Assembly: GCA_019914945.1 (NCBI GenBank)
Contig: CM034104.1
Span: 10,962,046 to 11,026,045 of the forward strand
DNA length: 64,000 nt
From: Typha latifolia
Taxonomy: Eukaryota; Streptophyta; Magnoliopsida; Poales; Typhaceae
Direction: 5' to 3'
The stretch's first letter is position 1. Each line of letters starts with the position of its first letter. The position numbers and the translations under genes were made by a program. The notes beneath the pieces were generated by a model. It was not told the origin of the DNA. It saw nothing but the letters and a program-made list of their open reading frames with translations, and searched no databases. Of the stretch, positions 35,985 through 47,063 are shown piece after piece.

Positions 35985-36290
35985 AATGTCTTTAGTTTCA
36001 CATCAATCAGATGTCTGAAAAGATATAATTAAAATAGTGAAGCAAGGTTAGAGTAAAATAGTAAATATTCGACGTTACGGTGATCATCGGAGGGTGGCGG
36101 ACAGCCAAGGGTAGTGGTGGACGGCCGTAGAATAGGGTGGTTGCTGAAGAAAATAGTGGGGGTTGGAGGTAGAATTATAATTTTTAATCTACTCCTAGAA
36201 AGATAACGATCTAACGACTACGATAAAAAATAAGGACGATAAGTAATTCAAGGTAACTTAACTCAACCTAATATTCCTTCCATTCAATTT
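35985..36290. repeat. Dispersed repeat, copy A
   Basis: Alignable with 57510-57795. Shared blocks include gaaaagatat...aattaaa, tcgacgtt, ggtggacggccgta, agggtgg and agaaagataa...cgatctaac. It is probably LTR or other retroelement DNA. It differs by several indels. Confidence 0.75.
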
Positions 36291-36639
36291 TCCTCCTAAA
36301 CAAAGAAGACCAGCCGATACAATGAGTTCTACTCGAATTAGCTCTAAAGGCTTATATAACTCGAACTAGGACTTGCTTTAGACACTTATCTTAATTAAAC
36401 TTGTCTTAGTGGCTTACATGACTTAACTAGACTTAAAGATAAATATGACTTAGCTAAATTAGCCTTTCTTATCCTTCTTAGAATGATTATTCATTCTGCC
36501 ATAGATAGAGTCTGAATATAAAAAAACCTTGAATACAAAAGTTATAGATTAGAACGTTTTCGATCTTTTCCAAGTGGTCACCCTTTTTGCATTGAAATAA
36601 CATATTGAAATAAAAATGATATGATTTACTTGATTTTTA

Positions 36640-37355
36640 GGGGACCCCTAAACTTTTTTAAGTTATAATGTTCCCCTAAACTTTAGATAAATTTCAATGT
36701 CACTCTTTTTGGAGGATTCAGCTTAAGTGGCAGTCATATTAGGCAAAATTAAACCAAAATAACCTAGATGTCCTTGTAACCTTTATATAATTCTTTACTT
36801 AAATTAAGATAAAAAGATATATATTAATTTAATTTAATTTTCCTTATAATATTAATATAAAAAAAGACCCTCAATCATCTTCCTCCCCTTCACCATCGTT
36901 GGCCGCCAGGATGCTGCGGTAATTGTGGTGCTAGGTGGCAAGAAGGCGGGGAGGCGATGGTCGGTGGGGGGTTGCGACTACATCATGGCGACGTCGGTGA
37001 GGTTGGCAAGGTTGCGACTGTTGCACCGATTACACATACCCTAGAATGGAGGGGAAGGGATGTGCCGTATATTTATTCCCCAAATAATTCGTTTCCCATT
37101 TAAAAGTCTCCTCACTTAATTACCTCCCCTACTCCATAGTCTTAGCCAATACCCAACTCCCAAAATATAGCATTTATCCGTTGCTGGAGCTAAAGCAGCG
37201 GTGCCGAGGAGAATTAATAAGGACATTCTCGTTGAATTGTTAAGGATATAGTTGGTCATTATACGTATTTCGTCGTCCCCGTTACTCATTTCACTTTGCC
37301 CCTAAACTTTGCCCCAAGATTTAGAGAGACATTGCAACCTAAAAAAGTTTAGAGG
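36640..37355. mobile_element. Non-autonomous TIR element (MULE-like?)
   Basis: The left end reads CCCCTAAACTTTTTTAAGTT (from about 36646). The reverse complement of the right end reads CCTCTAAACTTTTTTAGGTT (from about 37354), and similarity continues for ~45 bases. Internal sequence has no transposase. A GC-rich block (about 36880-37030, with ggcggggaggcgatggtcgg) stands out from the AT-rich remainder. No clean target-site duplication could be fixed, so the superfamily is a guess. Confidence 0.6.
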
Positions 37356-38020
37356 ATTGATATAGTTGAGAGGGTGTCCAAGTAATTAACGGTATTTTTT
37401 TTAGAATTAAAACTCATACATGTAGATTAAAAAATCACTCAATCTAGTACGAAGCAAGATATCAAAAGATTCTCTTAAAAATTAAGATAAGATAAACAAA
37501 TACGAGTCAGTAAAAATCTTTTAAGCCAATGCATCTCATCTCAAATCTCTCACAATATTTGAAAATAAAATTTTATGAAAAAAGAATAGTATATCTATAA
37601 CACAAGGATTTAGTATATATTTATATGTTATCTAATATACTATCAATTTTATATAAACTCTGAAAATTAAATTGAACTTCTAATTAATTAATTAATTATT
37701 TATTTTGACAAGAACGAGATGACACATTGATTATGATTCGGAAAAGTGGTACATCCTATCAATATTAAAAAAGCTCTGAAAAATAATATTTTAAAACATC
37801 TCTAAAAAATAAATTTAACTATTAACTTCAAAATGAAATGGAATTCCTACGCAAGAGGATACCTCCAAATATGATTCAAAAAAGCGCTGCATCTTAATCC
37901 TTTTCGTCAAATGGAATCAATTTGAACGTCATTATCCTCTCTTACTCGGTCAAATGATCGTTGACCAGTTAATAATCATCTTAACACGAATCTTACAACA
38001 CACGCTACGCGCTGAAGGGA
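37356..38020. other. Upstream region of DREB2 gene, distal part
   Basis: AT-rich and non-coding. W-box-like cores occur near 37949 (ggtcaaa) and 37966 (ttgacc). Confidence 0.4.
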
Positions 38021-38030
38021 CCGCTAGGGA

Positions 38031-38220
38031 CACGTGGCGAAATCCAAGGGAGGAAATGCCCGAGGTGACTTAGCGGCCAAGGATTCGCAACGCAGCAGCT
38101 CGCCGAGCTTCCGGAAGCTTCAATCGAAACGTGGCGAGTGTTCGACGCGTGGAGAGCCACGTCATCGGTAAGATCTTTTCTAGTTCTGGAAATATCTGGA
38201 GACCGCTCCGCTTATAAATA
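38031..38220 (+). promoter_or_regulatory. DREB2 promoter: ABRE/G-box cluster, HSE-like site, TATA box
   Basis: CACGTGGC at 38031-38038, AACGTGGCG at 38128-38136 and GCCACGTCA at 38156-38164 are ABRE/G-box class sites bound by bZIP factors. TTCTGGAA at 38184-38191, with further TTC/GAG-like pentamers around it, resembles a heat-shock element. TTATAAATA at 38212-38220 is a good TATA box, about 166 bases before the start codon. This fits ABA/drought and heat control known for DREB2 genes. Confidence 0.65.
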
Positions 38221-38385
38221 GATGTGGCCTCCTTCAAGGACGAAGCTTTACTTCGTCGCCAAGAACTCTAAACCACCCAAAAAAAGAGAAGTGAGATAGA
38301 GATCGAAAAAAGAGGAGGAAAAGAGAGAGAAAAAAAAAATCACCAAATTTGAGATCAGAAAGAAATCGTTGAAGAGATCAAAAAG

Positions 38386-41231
38386 ATGGCAGTCGTGGAG
38401 CACCAAGATAGAAGAACAGATATGTACCAACTTGAGAGGTGAGAAATTTTTACCCATTTTTTGTTTATTTCGTTATGATTGGGCTTTATTTAATCTTCTC
38501 GTCTTTTTCGTTCAAGTCTGTGTGCGGGTTGCTCGTTTGTAGGTTAGGGTTTTAATTGTTAAGAGTTTATTGTTGGGGGTTAGGGTTCCATTTTAAAGTA
38601 GAAAATCCTTAGGTGTGTTTACTGCGAAAGATCTCATCTTTCTAGTGATCTTACGATGTATGCTGGATATTTTGTTGTTGAGAGGGGACTTGAATAAAAA
38701 AAATTTGTGAGGTATGTGAGGTTATAGATGGAGCATGTGTAGTGAAGACGTCGATGATTTTATGTGTAATGGAGCATGTGAGGTTGTAAGTTATAGGGAG
38801 GGGAATGATGAGTTTTGCGTTTATAATGTTTGTCTTAATTACTCTGAGAAGGGAAAACTTACTTATGCCTTGAAGGGTCTGATGACTTTGATTTGTAATC
38901 AGATATGTGAGTTTGTAGTTGCTTGTGGGCGGATGATCAGTTTTCCATTGTAGTGTTTGGGTTATTTACAGTAAGAGAATGGAAAACCTAGAGTGCCACT
39001 TTTCTCGTTTTTGGTTTTTGGTCTTTGGTCTTCTACTTTTTAATTTCTGTTTATTTGTGTTAATCTTGCCTACGAATGTGCTTTTTCGTGCCTATAATTG
39101 TTCACATTCTTCGCTGGTCGTATAACATCTATTGGTTTGTTTCTAGTGAAATTAGAACATGCAGAGAAGGCAGGCCGGAGATAGTTGACGTAATTGATTT
39201 CATCAAATTTCTAGGTGCGGATACAAACAATCTGATTTTTTCCATGCAAAATAATGTATTATTAGTGTAAATTGAATCTCTTTATGTTATTTTTAACAGG
39301 AGGAACTCTCGATTGATAACTCTTGTATCTCAATCACAAGGAAAGGTCTGCTTGTAGTTTAAAGAAGCGATTATAGGGGAAAATATGCTCTGCCGAGATC
39401 GGTTGTTTTTTCTGATGTTGTATTGGGGGCAACACTAATACTTATAAACAACTATGTATGACCACACATGGCTAGTCCGTTGATAAGATAATTACAATTC
39501 TTAAGGGTTGTGATTTTGTGTAGTAATCATGGAAGACCTGTAGTTCAATGCTTGGTACAGCAGGTAAAGGGCTCATATTTATAGACAACTATATGGCCAC
39601 ACATGGCTAGTCCGTTGATGAGATAATTACAATTCTTAAGGGGATGTGGTGTGGTAATCATGGAAGACCTGTAGTTCAATGCTTGGTACAGTTTATAAAC
39701 GACTATATAGCCACCAATGGCTAGTCCATTGATAAGATAATTACAACAATCCTTAAGGGATGTGGGTTTGTGTGGTAATCATGGAAAATCTGTAGTTCAA
39801 TGCTTTACAGGGTTCTGGATCTCGAGGAAGAGGGAAGATGGCATAAACGTCCATTTTCTCTTTTGGCACATAGAAAGTTGAGGCAAAGAGGGTGGATGTC
39901 AAGTTAGAATTGACGGAAATTGTTGAGAAGATGATTTTGTAAGATACAAAAATCGGGAGGCCCTAGGAAGTGAAGTTTTGATGGTTGATGGTTTTAGAGT
40001 CCTAAATTTTGTGTTAGGAGATTTGTAATGTAGTTTTTCAGTAGTCTTGTGGCTTGTGCATTTACTGTATGGCTTGTGAGTAGCATCTGATCTAATCTAA
40101 GCATGTAGATCGGGGAACAGAAATTAATAATTTTCACAAGTCGAAATTATTAGTGGCTGATGATTGATGTCGTATTCTATTATATGATCAGAAGTGCTTT
40201 CCTCTTTGATCCCCTCTGTTATCCTGTCTGAAGATATTGACTTGGTTATGTTATCTTCTTTTCGCAAGTGAAGTCTTTTATAGCTGCATTGCTCAACTGC
40301 ATTGCTGACCTATTGTTCTTTTTCTTCTTCCAGGAAGAAGAGACCACGTAGGGCAAGGGATGGACCAAACTCTGTTGCAGAAACCATTAGACAGTGGAAA
40401 GAGCGCAGTCGTCAACTAGATTACACTGTAAATGTTGATAAACGTATTCGAAGGGCACCTGCAAAGGGTTCAAAGAAAGGTTGCATGCGGGGAAAGGGAG
40501 GTCCAGATAACACCCGGTGCAATTATCGTGGCGTGAGGCAGCGGACTTGGGGGAAGTGGGTTGCTGAAATCCGTGAACCCAATAGGGGTAATCGTTTATG
40601 GCTTGGAACTTTTCCTGATGCCTTGCAAGCTGCTCTTGCTTATGACGAAGCTGCAAGGGCCATGTACGGTAGGCTAGCCCGCCTCAATTTTCCAGATAAA
40701 AATGCTGTTGCCAAAGTTAGTGATACTCCAACATGCTCGGAGTCGTGTGAGTCCACAACGACGACATTATATGGCTCTACAACTAGTTCACATCACTGTG
40801 AGGTGTCTGACCTTTCGGATCCCAGCAAAAATGAGCTAAGAATGCCGAAGGTAGAGCAGGGTGAGGAGTTCAAGAGTAGTAGCTCTCCGTTCATCATCGG
40901 AGAAGTTGCAGATAAGGTGAAGGATGAAACAAATGAAGAGGTGTTTGCTCCTCTGGAACCAATAGCAGAACTCGCTAGGGAGGATGATGGTATCAACTAT
41001 GATGCATTTGACATAGATGAATTTTTGAGGATGTTAGACGCGGATCTGGAAGGCAGCACAGGGCAAGTTGGAGAGAATGGTGTTGGTGGAGGTGGCGAGT
41101 ACAACCCTTTCTCAAATCCGTTGGAGTTTGCAGACGCAGGTGGTTCGGTTATGACAAGCCAGATTGAGCGAGAGCTGAACGGGCTGCAAGACAGCCCGAT
41201 CGATGACTTCACGTTTGATCTGATGATCTAG
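38386..41231 (+). CDS. DREB2-type AP2/ERF transcription factor
   Basis: Two coding exons, 38386-38438 and 40334-41231, spliced in phase, give 316 residues. The protein begins [20 protein letters not shown], with basic NLS-like KKRPRRAR (about 19-26). It has the DREB2 signature [16 protein letters not shown] (about 62-77) and one AP2 domain (about 80-138, with [11 protein letters not shown] and [19 protein letters not shown]). The Val and Glu typical of DREB-type DNA recognition (DRE/CRT, core CCGAC) are present. The tail is acidic and Ser-rich, ending DDFTFDLMI, as in activator domains. The short first exon followed by a long intron (1.9 kb) is typical of DREB2 genes, some of which in grasses use an alternative frameshifting exon. 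The promoter carries ABRE, HSE and TATA motifs. Confidence 0.94.
39300..39345 (+). other. Candidate alternative exon in DREB2 intron
   Basis: A good acceptor (atgttatttttaacag) precedes a 46-base stretch that ends at AAAG|GTCTGC. Inserted between exons 1 and 2 it would shift the frame before the AP2 domain, because 46 is not a multiple of three. The donor is weak and no transcript evidence is available. The idea rests on the known alternative exon of cereal DREB2 genes. Confidence 0.25.
39436..39806 (+). repeat. Three tandem copies of a ~115-135-bp unit in DREB2 intron
   Basis: Each copy contains atggctagtcc, ttgat(a/g)agataattacaa, gtaatcatgga and ctgtagttcaatgct. The copies start near 39437, 39575 and 39691 and differ by substitutions and short indels. 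Confidence 0.9.
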
Positions 41232-42400
41232 TAGGATCTCATAGGTTATTATCCTTCCGTGGATAGTTGCATCAACGTGTTCTTTGATTCAGCTTGTGGC
41301 TGGTTCTCCTTGAGTGTTTTTTAGGTTGAGGAAGCCATGCTTGTTGTAACACAGAATGTGTTTTGCCATTTTACATTTTATTCCTTTGTTAGTCTTTAAG
41401 GTTTGTAGGGCAGTAGGGTGACACTGTACAGTATCTGAGCTCGCTCTCTTTTTCCTTTCGTTCCTTCTTCTACGTCAACATGTACTGAAAATAAAACCAT
41501 GCAGAAGTGAATAAGAATTTTGCTGACGAAGGGATCATATACTACTTTTTGGGTGCCTTGTACTTTGGTGGTTTTGGTTGTGTAATCTTTTCTGGAGGAC
41601 CAGTGGTGTTATAATTTCTCGAACAAACATTTTCTTTAATCTGGAGAAGGGATCATGGATGAATTCTTAGTTACTGCAATGCTCTCTTTTGATATTGCAA
41701 AAGTTCCGCAAGATTTCAACAGCTTTGCGTGGGTGTTTGAAGTCTTGCACCTACAAGTTCATATGCTTATTATCTGATGAAAACACATGTTCTCTGTGAT
41801 TCGAATGAGGGCAAATAATTAATGCATCAGTTGATAGAATAAATGGTGTTAGGTGTTAGTTTAATGAATTAGTCATGGATTAAGTGGGAATCGGGTGTCC
41901 TGCTTCTTTGTTCCAAATAAACAAATGCAAGAGGAACCTTTACCGCTTTCCGTTTTGCCTATGTTAAGGTCAAAGGGAATTATCTTGTGGAGAAAAAAAA
42001 GATAAAAATTAGTTACCTTCTCTAACGACTCTAACCAAACCTTTGCAAATGTCTTCTAATGGGGCAACCTAAATCTTTGATTGAAGTACAAAAGAGAGCT
42101 TTTCTATTAGTGGGCTAGTTAAGTTTGTCAAAAGCCATTACTAACTCCCTGCATGGCATCTGAGACTCAATGACCAAATGGGCATCTCTCACATCTGTAA
42201 GCAAATCAAATCCAAAACATAAGCTATGAACCTGGAGATTCCCTGGTGAAACACTCACCAACCAAAGGACCAGTGGGTATAACAACTCCCATAGAATTTT
42301 AACTGAATGGTTTTGCCAAGAAGCTTGGCCAACTCAAAACCATCTCCACAAATTGAAACCTAATCTTCCAACCACAAACAACCCCATTACTTTCAAGTGT
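41232..42400. other. DREB2 3' flank and laccase promoter region
   Basis: The DREB2 3' UTR probably runs to about 41500, where aataaaacc may be the polyadenylation signal. The remainder is non-coding. Confidence 0.45.
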
Positions 42401-42405
42401 ATGAC

Positions 42406-42416
42406 TCTATAAATAG
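42406..42416 (+). promoter_or_regulatory. TATA box of laccase gene
   Basis: ctctataaatagc about 70 bases upstream of the laccase start codon. Confidence 0.6.
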
Positions 42417-42481
42417 CACATCCTCCAAGTTGCATCACAACACACCTGGAGTCTTCCAAACAACTAGAATCCAGAGCAGAG

Positions 42482-43765
42482 ATGGAGGCCCAAACAAATG
42501 CAGCAATGTCATGCAAGCTCTTCTTTGTGCTTCTGTGGCTTTCACTTCTGTTCACTTACACCACTGCAAAAGTTCACTACCATGAGTTTGTTGTAAGTCT
42601 CTCTACTCCTACCAATTATTTGTACTTCGTAATAGTATGATGTACAATATTGTTGATCCATTACTTAACGTTTAAGCTTTTGTATCAACTGATTATCTAA
42701 TGTAATAATAGAGCTAATTTTTTTTGAGGTCATGAGTTCAAACTATCAACATCCTTAATTCTCTCCTCTAGTATTGCAATATGCTGGGCTGCACATATTA
42801 TTATTATCCAGATGTGAGCGGGTGTGTTAGAAATATGATATACATTATTAAATGTATTCTTCTTATAAATATATAATCTAATTTTATGGATTAAATTGGA
42901 CACCAATAGATGCAAGCTACGCCAGTGAAGAGGCTGTGCAGAACTCGCAAGATAATTACAGTAAATGGGCAGTATCCAGGACCAACGCTGGAGGTCAACA
43001 ATGGAGACACATTAGTGATCAAAGCTATCAACTTAGCTAAATACAACATGACTCTCCACTGGTATAACTTTATTCCATGCATACTCAAATATTGTTGTAT
43101 AGATCTATTATGTGATGTTATTGTTCTTTGTGATGTTTATGATGTGATTAGGCATGGGGTTAGGCAGCTAAGGAATGGTTGGGCAGATGGGCCAGAGATG
43201 GTGACCCAGTGCCCAATTAGGCCTGGGGGAAGCTACACTTACAAGTTCACAATCCAAGGCCAAGAAGGGACTTTGTGGTGGCATGCACATAGCTCATGGC
43301 TGAGAGCAACTGTTCATGGAGCTCTCATCATCTACCCAAAAGAAGGCACCACCTATCCTTTTATCAAGCCCAAAAGAGAATTCCCAGTCATACTTGGTAC
43401 TAACTAACTAACTAACTAATTAACTAATCACCAAAAGATCCTAAAATAGTTTCTTCTTAGAACTAAGTGTACTTGCCCTTGATTATAGAGAGACTAATAC
43501 TTAATTTGGTGATCATGAATAGGTGAGTGGTGGAATAGGAATCCAATTGATGTTTTGAGGCAGTCCATGAGGACTGGTGCTGCTCCAAATGTATCAGATG
43601 CCTTCACCATCAATGGCCAGCCAGGAGATCTCTACAGCTGCTCAAGCAAAGGTGAACCATCTATCTTCTTTATTTCACATAATTTTCTTAAAATCTACTA
43701 AGAAATAAAAGGTGGGGAGTAGTCAGCGGATCCACAATTTTAAAAAATGGCGACTAAATTGTATG

Positions 43766-43820
<55 letters not shown>

Positions 43821-45209
43821 AAAATCATTACTCTTTCAAATTTGTTATTTTTAAGTATTATTAATATAAATACATCTAGATGAGCAAAATACTTGTTATT
43901 TATTTATTAAACTTTAAGTTTAGAGAATTAAATATGGATTACTGATTTGTTTTTCTTATATAAAAAATATTTGATAGTTTTCTGAATAATTTTAAATAAT
44001 TTATACAAGGATAAAATAGAGCTCATTAATTTTGATGAGGACTATAAAATTTTAAAGTATGTAATGAAAATTATGATATTTGGAATAGTATTTTCGACTC
44101 ACATATGTCACACTGCAGAGACTACTATCATCCCGGTCGAGGCCGGCGAGACGAACCTCCTCCGGTTCATCAATGCGGCGATGAACAATGAGCTGTTCAT
44201 CGCCATCGCCGGCCACTCGATGACCGTGGTCTCAGCAGACGCGGCCTACACCAAGCCGTTCACTACCTCCGTCCTCCTGCTCGGCCCGGGCCAGACCACC
44301 GACGTCCTCCTCACTGCCAACCAGCCCGCCGGCCGGTACTACATCGCCGCCCACGCCTATGCCAGCGCTCGTGGCGTCCCCTTCGACAATACCACCACCA
44401 CCGCCGTCCTCGAGTACAACAACTGCCCCAAAACCACCACCCAAATGCTCCCCCCTCCGATGCTCCCTCCGCTCCCTGCATTCAACGATACGAACACCGC
44501 CACCGCCTTCGCCGCCGGGATCAAAAGCCCCGGGCTCGTAAAGCTCCCTGGGCCGGTCGACGAGCACATATTCTTCACCGTCGGGCTCGGCCTCTTCAAC
44601 TGCCCGCCGAGGCGGCGGTGCGGCGGCCCGAACGGCACCCGGTTCGGCGCGAGCATGAACAACGTCTCCTTCACTCTCCCGAAGACCCTGTCCCTCCTCC
44701 AGGCCCACTTCCTCAGCGTGCCCGGGGTGTTCACAGCCGACTTCCCGGCTTTCCCGCCGGTCCGATTCGACTACACCGCCAACAACATCAGCCGTGCATT
44801 GCAACAACCCGTACGCGGGACAAAATTGTTTAGGCTCAAGTATGGATCGGTGGTGCAACTCGTGCTGCAAGGCACGAATATCTTCGCAGGGGAGGAGCAT
44901 CCCATGCACATACATGGCTACCAGTTCTACGTGCTGGCTACCGGGTTCGGAAACTATAATCCGGCAAGAGACGACGCGAAGTTTAACCTAATCGACCCGC
45001 CGCTGAGGAACACGGTCGGCGTGCCGGTGAACGGGTGGGCCGTCATCCGGTTCCGGGCGGATAACCCCGGGGTTTGGCTTGTGCATTGCCATCTCGACGT
45101 GCACATCACTTGGGGCTTGGCCATGGCCTTCTTGGTGGAGAACGGAGTTGGGGCGTTGGAGTCCACGCAGCCTCCTCCTGTGGACTTGCCTGTTTGCCAA
45201 AGGGGTTAG
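42482..45209 (+). CDS. Laccase (p-diphenol:O2 oxidoreductase, multicopper oxidase)
   Basis: Five exons: 42482-42592, 42910-43061, 43152-43396, 43523-43651 and 44119-45209, in phase, giving 575 residues. An N-terminal hydrophobic segment (about residues 13-28, [16 protein letters not shown]) is a signal peptide. Copper ligands are visible in order: HWHG (split by intron 2), [19 protein letters not shown] and HCHLDVH near the C-terminus. Three cupredoxin domains are complete. Laccases are secreted and oxidise monolignols in the wall; apparent N-glycosylation sites fit this. Exon 5 encodes 363 codons without the last intron seen in many plant laccases. Exon 5 is clearly GC-rich while exons 1-4 are AT-richer. 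The usual miR397 target position (44169-44188, coding INAAMNN) is present but poorly complementary as I recall the miRNA. Confidence 0.95.
43766..43813. repeat. (TA)n microsatellite in laccase intron 4
   Basis: A TA run of about 48 bases between exons 4 and 5 of the laccase gene; probably length-variable. Confidence 0.95.
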
Positions 45210-45584
45210 ATGTTGTTGTTTGCTGCTGCTGCTGTTGTTGTTTTTAATTTTCGTGCATCCAATTGGTCCTGTTGTTGTATGAATTGATATCAAGCATTGT
45301 TGAGTGTATTTAGTGTTCATGAAAGCATAAATGGAGTACTATGTAACTGTTCCCAGAGTTCATGATTGGAACTATTTAAAAATTACTTGAAACTGCTATT
45401 GACTACAGAGAGCTTGAAGAATATCCTCTTAACAATTACATTGCGTCCAAATAAAGTCCAACCTATTTGAATTACTAAGGAATTTCATTTAAATGGAAAT
45501 CAATGAATTCAAGTTAAAAAAGAAAAAGAAAAGCTACAGAATTGAAGAAATGGGAGTCAGTCTACTACCTAAATGAGTTGCCTA
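45210..45584. other. Convergent 3' flanks, laccase / methyltransferase
   Basis: Probable 3' UTRs of the two converging genes; nothing else recognised. Confidence 0.5.
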
Positions 45585-47063
45585 TCACCACCATTGGTGA
45601 ACAAGAACACCCCTCTCCCTAAGAGAAGTGAACAAATCTAAGCACTCCCTGTAAGTGTTGTTATACTTTGGCGACCTCTCTCCTGGGCAACACTTCTGCC
45701 ACCTGTTGTAATGGCACTCCAGGAACAACTCGTCAACCAAGCAAATAGCCCCCGTCTCGAATAATCTTGGAATCAGATCGAACTCGCTCCCCTCCACGTC
45801 CATCTTCACCACCACGTAATCCTTCTCCGCCACCGCCGCCGCTTTCAGCCACTCAGCGAAATCAAATCCAAGAATCTCTCGCACCTCGCCGCTCCGGACG
45901 GAAGAGGCGGCGGCCGGGCGGATTCGACCCATGCCACCGCCGCCGCCGCCTTGGTTTCCTCGATCGATTTCGAAGGTGAGGGTCTCGTTTCGGAGCCAGG
46001 CGGCGAAGGGTAGCAAGTTGACGTTGTGCTTGTGGGCGTATTGGGCGTGGAATGCGGGGTCCGCTTCGACGGCGAAGATCTCGAAGGTGCGGTTTTGCTT
46101 CGGGTACTGCTTCTTGAACCAGCTCCCGATGCTCGAGCCGTAGCTCCGGGCGCCGACGTCGATATAGATGTATCTGTTCTTGAAGCTTATGTCGACCATG
46201 GAGGGGAGGTACTTGATGCTGTTGATGTTCCTTTTGAGAGTTATCCATGGCTTCAAGGGCTCTTCTTGGATAAGGGGCTCTAAGGATTGGAGGATTTGGA
46301 GATTGTGATATCGAATGGAGCACTTATTCGCGGGATTGGGGTTGGCTAGAGGATTATTGGGATTCTTCTGGAAGATGATCTGGCGCAGGGGAGAGGGCGA
46401 TTCTGGGCCGTTGATCTCGCGCGAGCGGAGGAATCGGAAGGTGGGGAGGAGGGCGCGGAGGGATTGGAGGCTGTAGGCGTCCCCGGCGGAGGCGGTGTGG
46501 AGGACGAGGAAGCCATCCGGCTTTAAGACTCGGGCGATCTCCGAGGCGAGGTCCGCCGGACGCTTGGATCGGTCGAGGGAGCGGTCGGCGAAGACGAAGT
46601 CGAAGTTGGAGGGGAACGGGAGGCGGAGAAGGCCGCCGGCCCCGACGACTAGCGGCGAGCATGTCTTCCTCGCGACGCCGAGGGAGTTGGGGACGCCGAT
46701 TTCTCGCAGAGCGAGGACTTCGTGGCCGGCGGGGGTGTCGACGCAGAGCGACTTGGAGGACGAGGAGAGGAATCCCTCGGCGACGAGGTCCTGGAACACG
46801 GCGGAGTAGTACTCCACTGTTTTCCTCCACTCACGACTGGTCCATAGCGCAGGGGTGGCGGCGCCACCACCTTCCGCCACGCGGACGAAGGCGGCGGTTC
46901 CGGCGGCGGAGGCCGGCGAGGAGAGGAGACAGAAGTCACCGGCGCCGCCGCAGGAACCGCCGTGGATGGTGACGACGTAGACGAATCGGAGGACGAGGGC
47001 GAAGACGCCAAGGAGTAGGACACGGACGAGGAGGTTGCGCGCCGAGCTCGGCTTCGGATCCAT
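45585..47063 (-). CDS. FkbM-type SAM-dependent methyltransferase-like membrane protein
   Basis: One intronless exon of 492 residues. A single N-terminal membrane anchor (about 11-32, LVRVLLLGVFALVLRFVYVV) suggests a type II Golgi or ER protein. Residues about 85-215 resemble a degenerate class I methyltransferase (FDFVFADRSLDRSKRPADLASEIARVLKPDGFLVLHT) but the SAM-binding glycine motif is weak. Residues about 290-492 form the second, FkbM-like domain: YIYIDVGARSYGSSIGSWF, FEIFAVEADPAFH, KMDVEGSEFDLIPRL (about 420-434) and a Cys-rich tail (ECHYNRWQKCCPGERSP). Plants have a family of such two-part proteins without a settled substrate. It is strongly GC-rich in its 5' two-thirds. The start is the only ATG directly before the membrane segment. 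Confidence 0.85.
   Translation of the reverse strand: MDPKPSSARNLLVRVLLLGVFALVLRFVYVVTIHGGSCGGAGDFCLLSSPASAAGTAAFVRVAEGGGAATPALWTSREWRKTVEYYSAVFQDLVAEGFLSSSSKSLCVDTPAGHEVLALREIGVPNSLGVARKTCSPLVVGAGGLLRLPFPSNFDFVFADRSLDRSKRPADLASEIARVLKPDGFLVLHTASAGDAYSLQSLRALLPTFRFLRSREINGPESPSPLRQIIFQKNPNNPLANPNPANKCSIRYHNLQILQSLEPLIQEEPLKPWITLKRNINSIKYLPSMVDISFKNRYIYIDVGARSYGSSIGSWFKKQYPKQNRTFEIFAVEADPAFHAQYAHKHNVNLLPFAAWLRNETLTFEIDRGNQGGGGGGMGRIRPAAASSVRSGEVREILGFDFAEWLKAAAVAEKDYVVVKMDVEGSEFDLIPRLFETGAICLVDELFLECHYNRWQKCCPGERSPKYNNTYRECLDLFTSLRERGVLVHQWW

Noticed and set aside
39436..39806. CRISPR-like regular repeats
   Set aside because: The copies are adjacent ~120-bp units without unique spacers, in a plant intron; a simple tandem repeat.
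44232..44915. 227-codon minus-strand open frame inside laccase exon 5
   Set aside because: It is a shadow of the GC-rich laccase exon, which has clear copper motifs in the sense frame.
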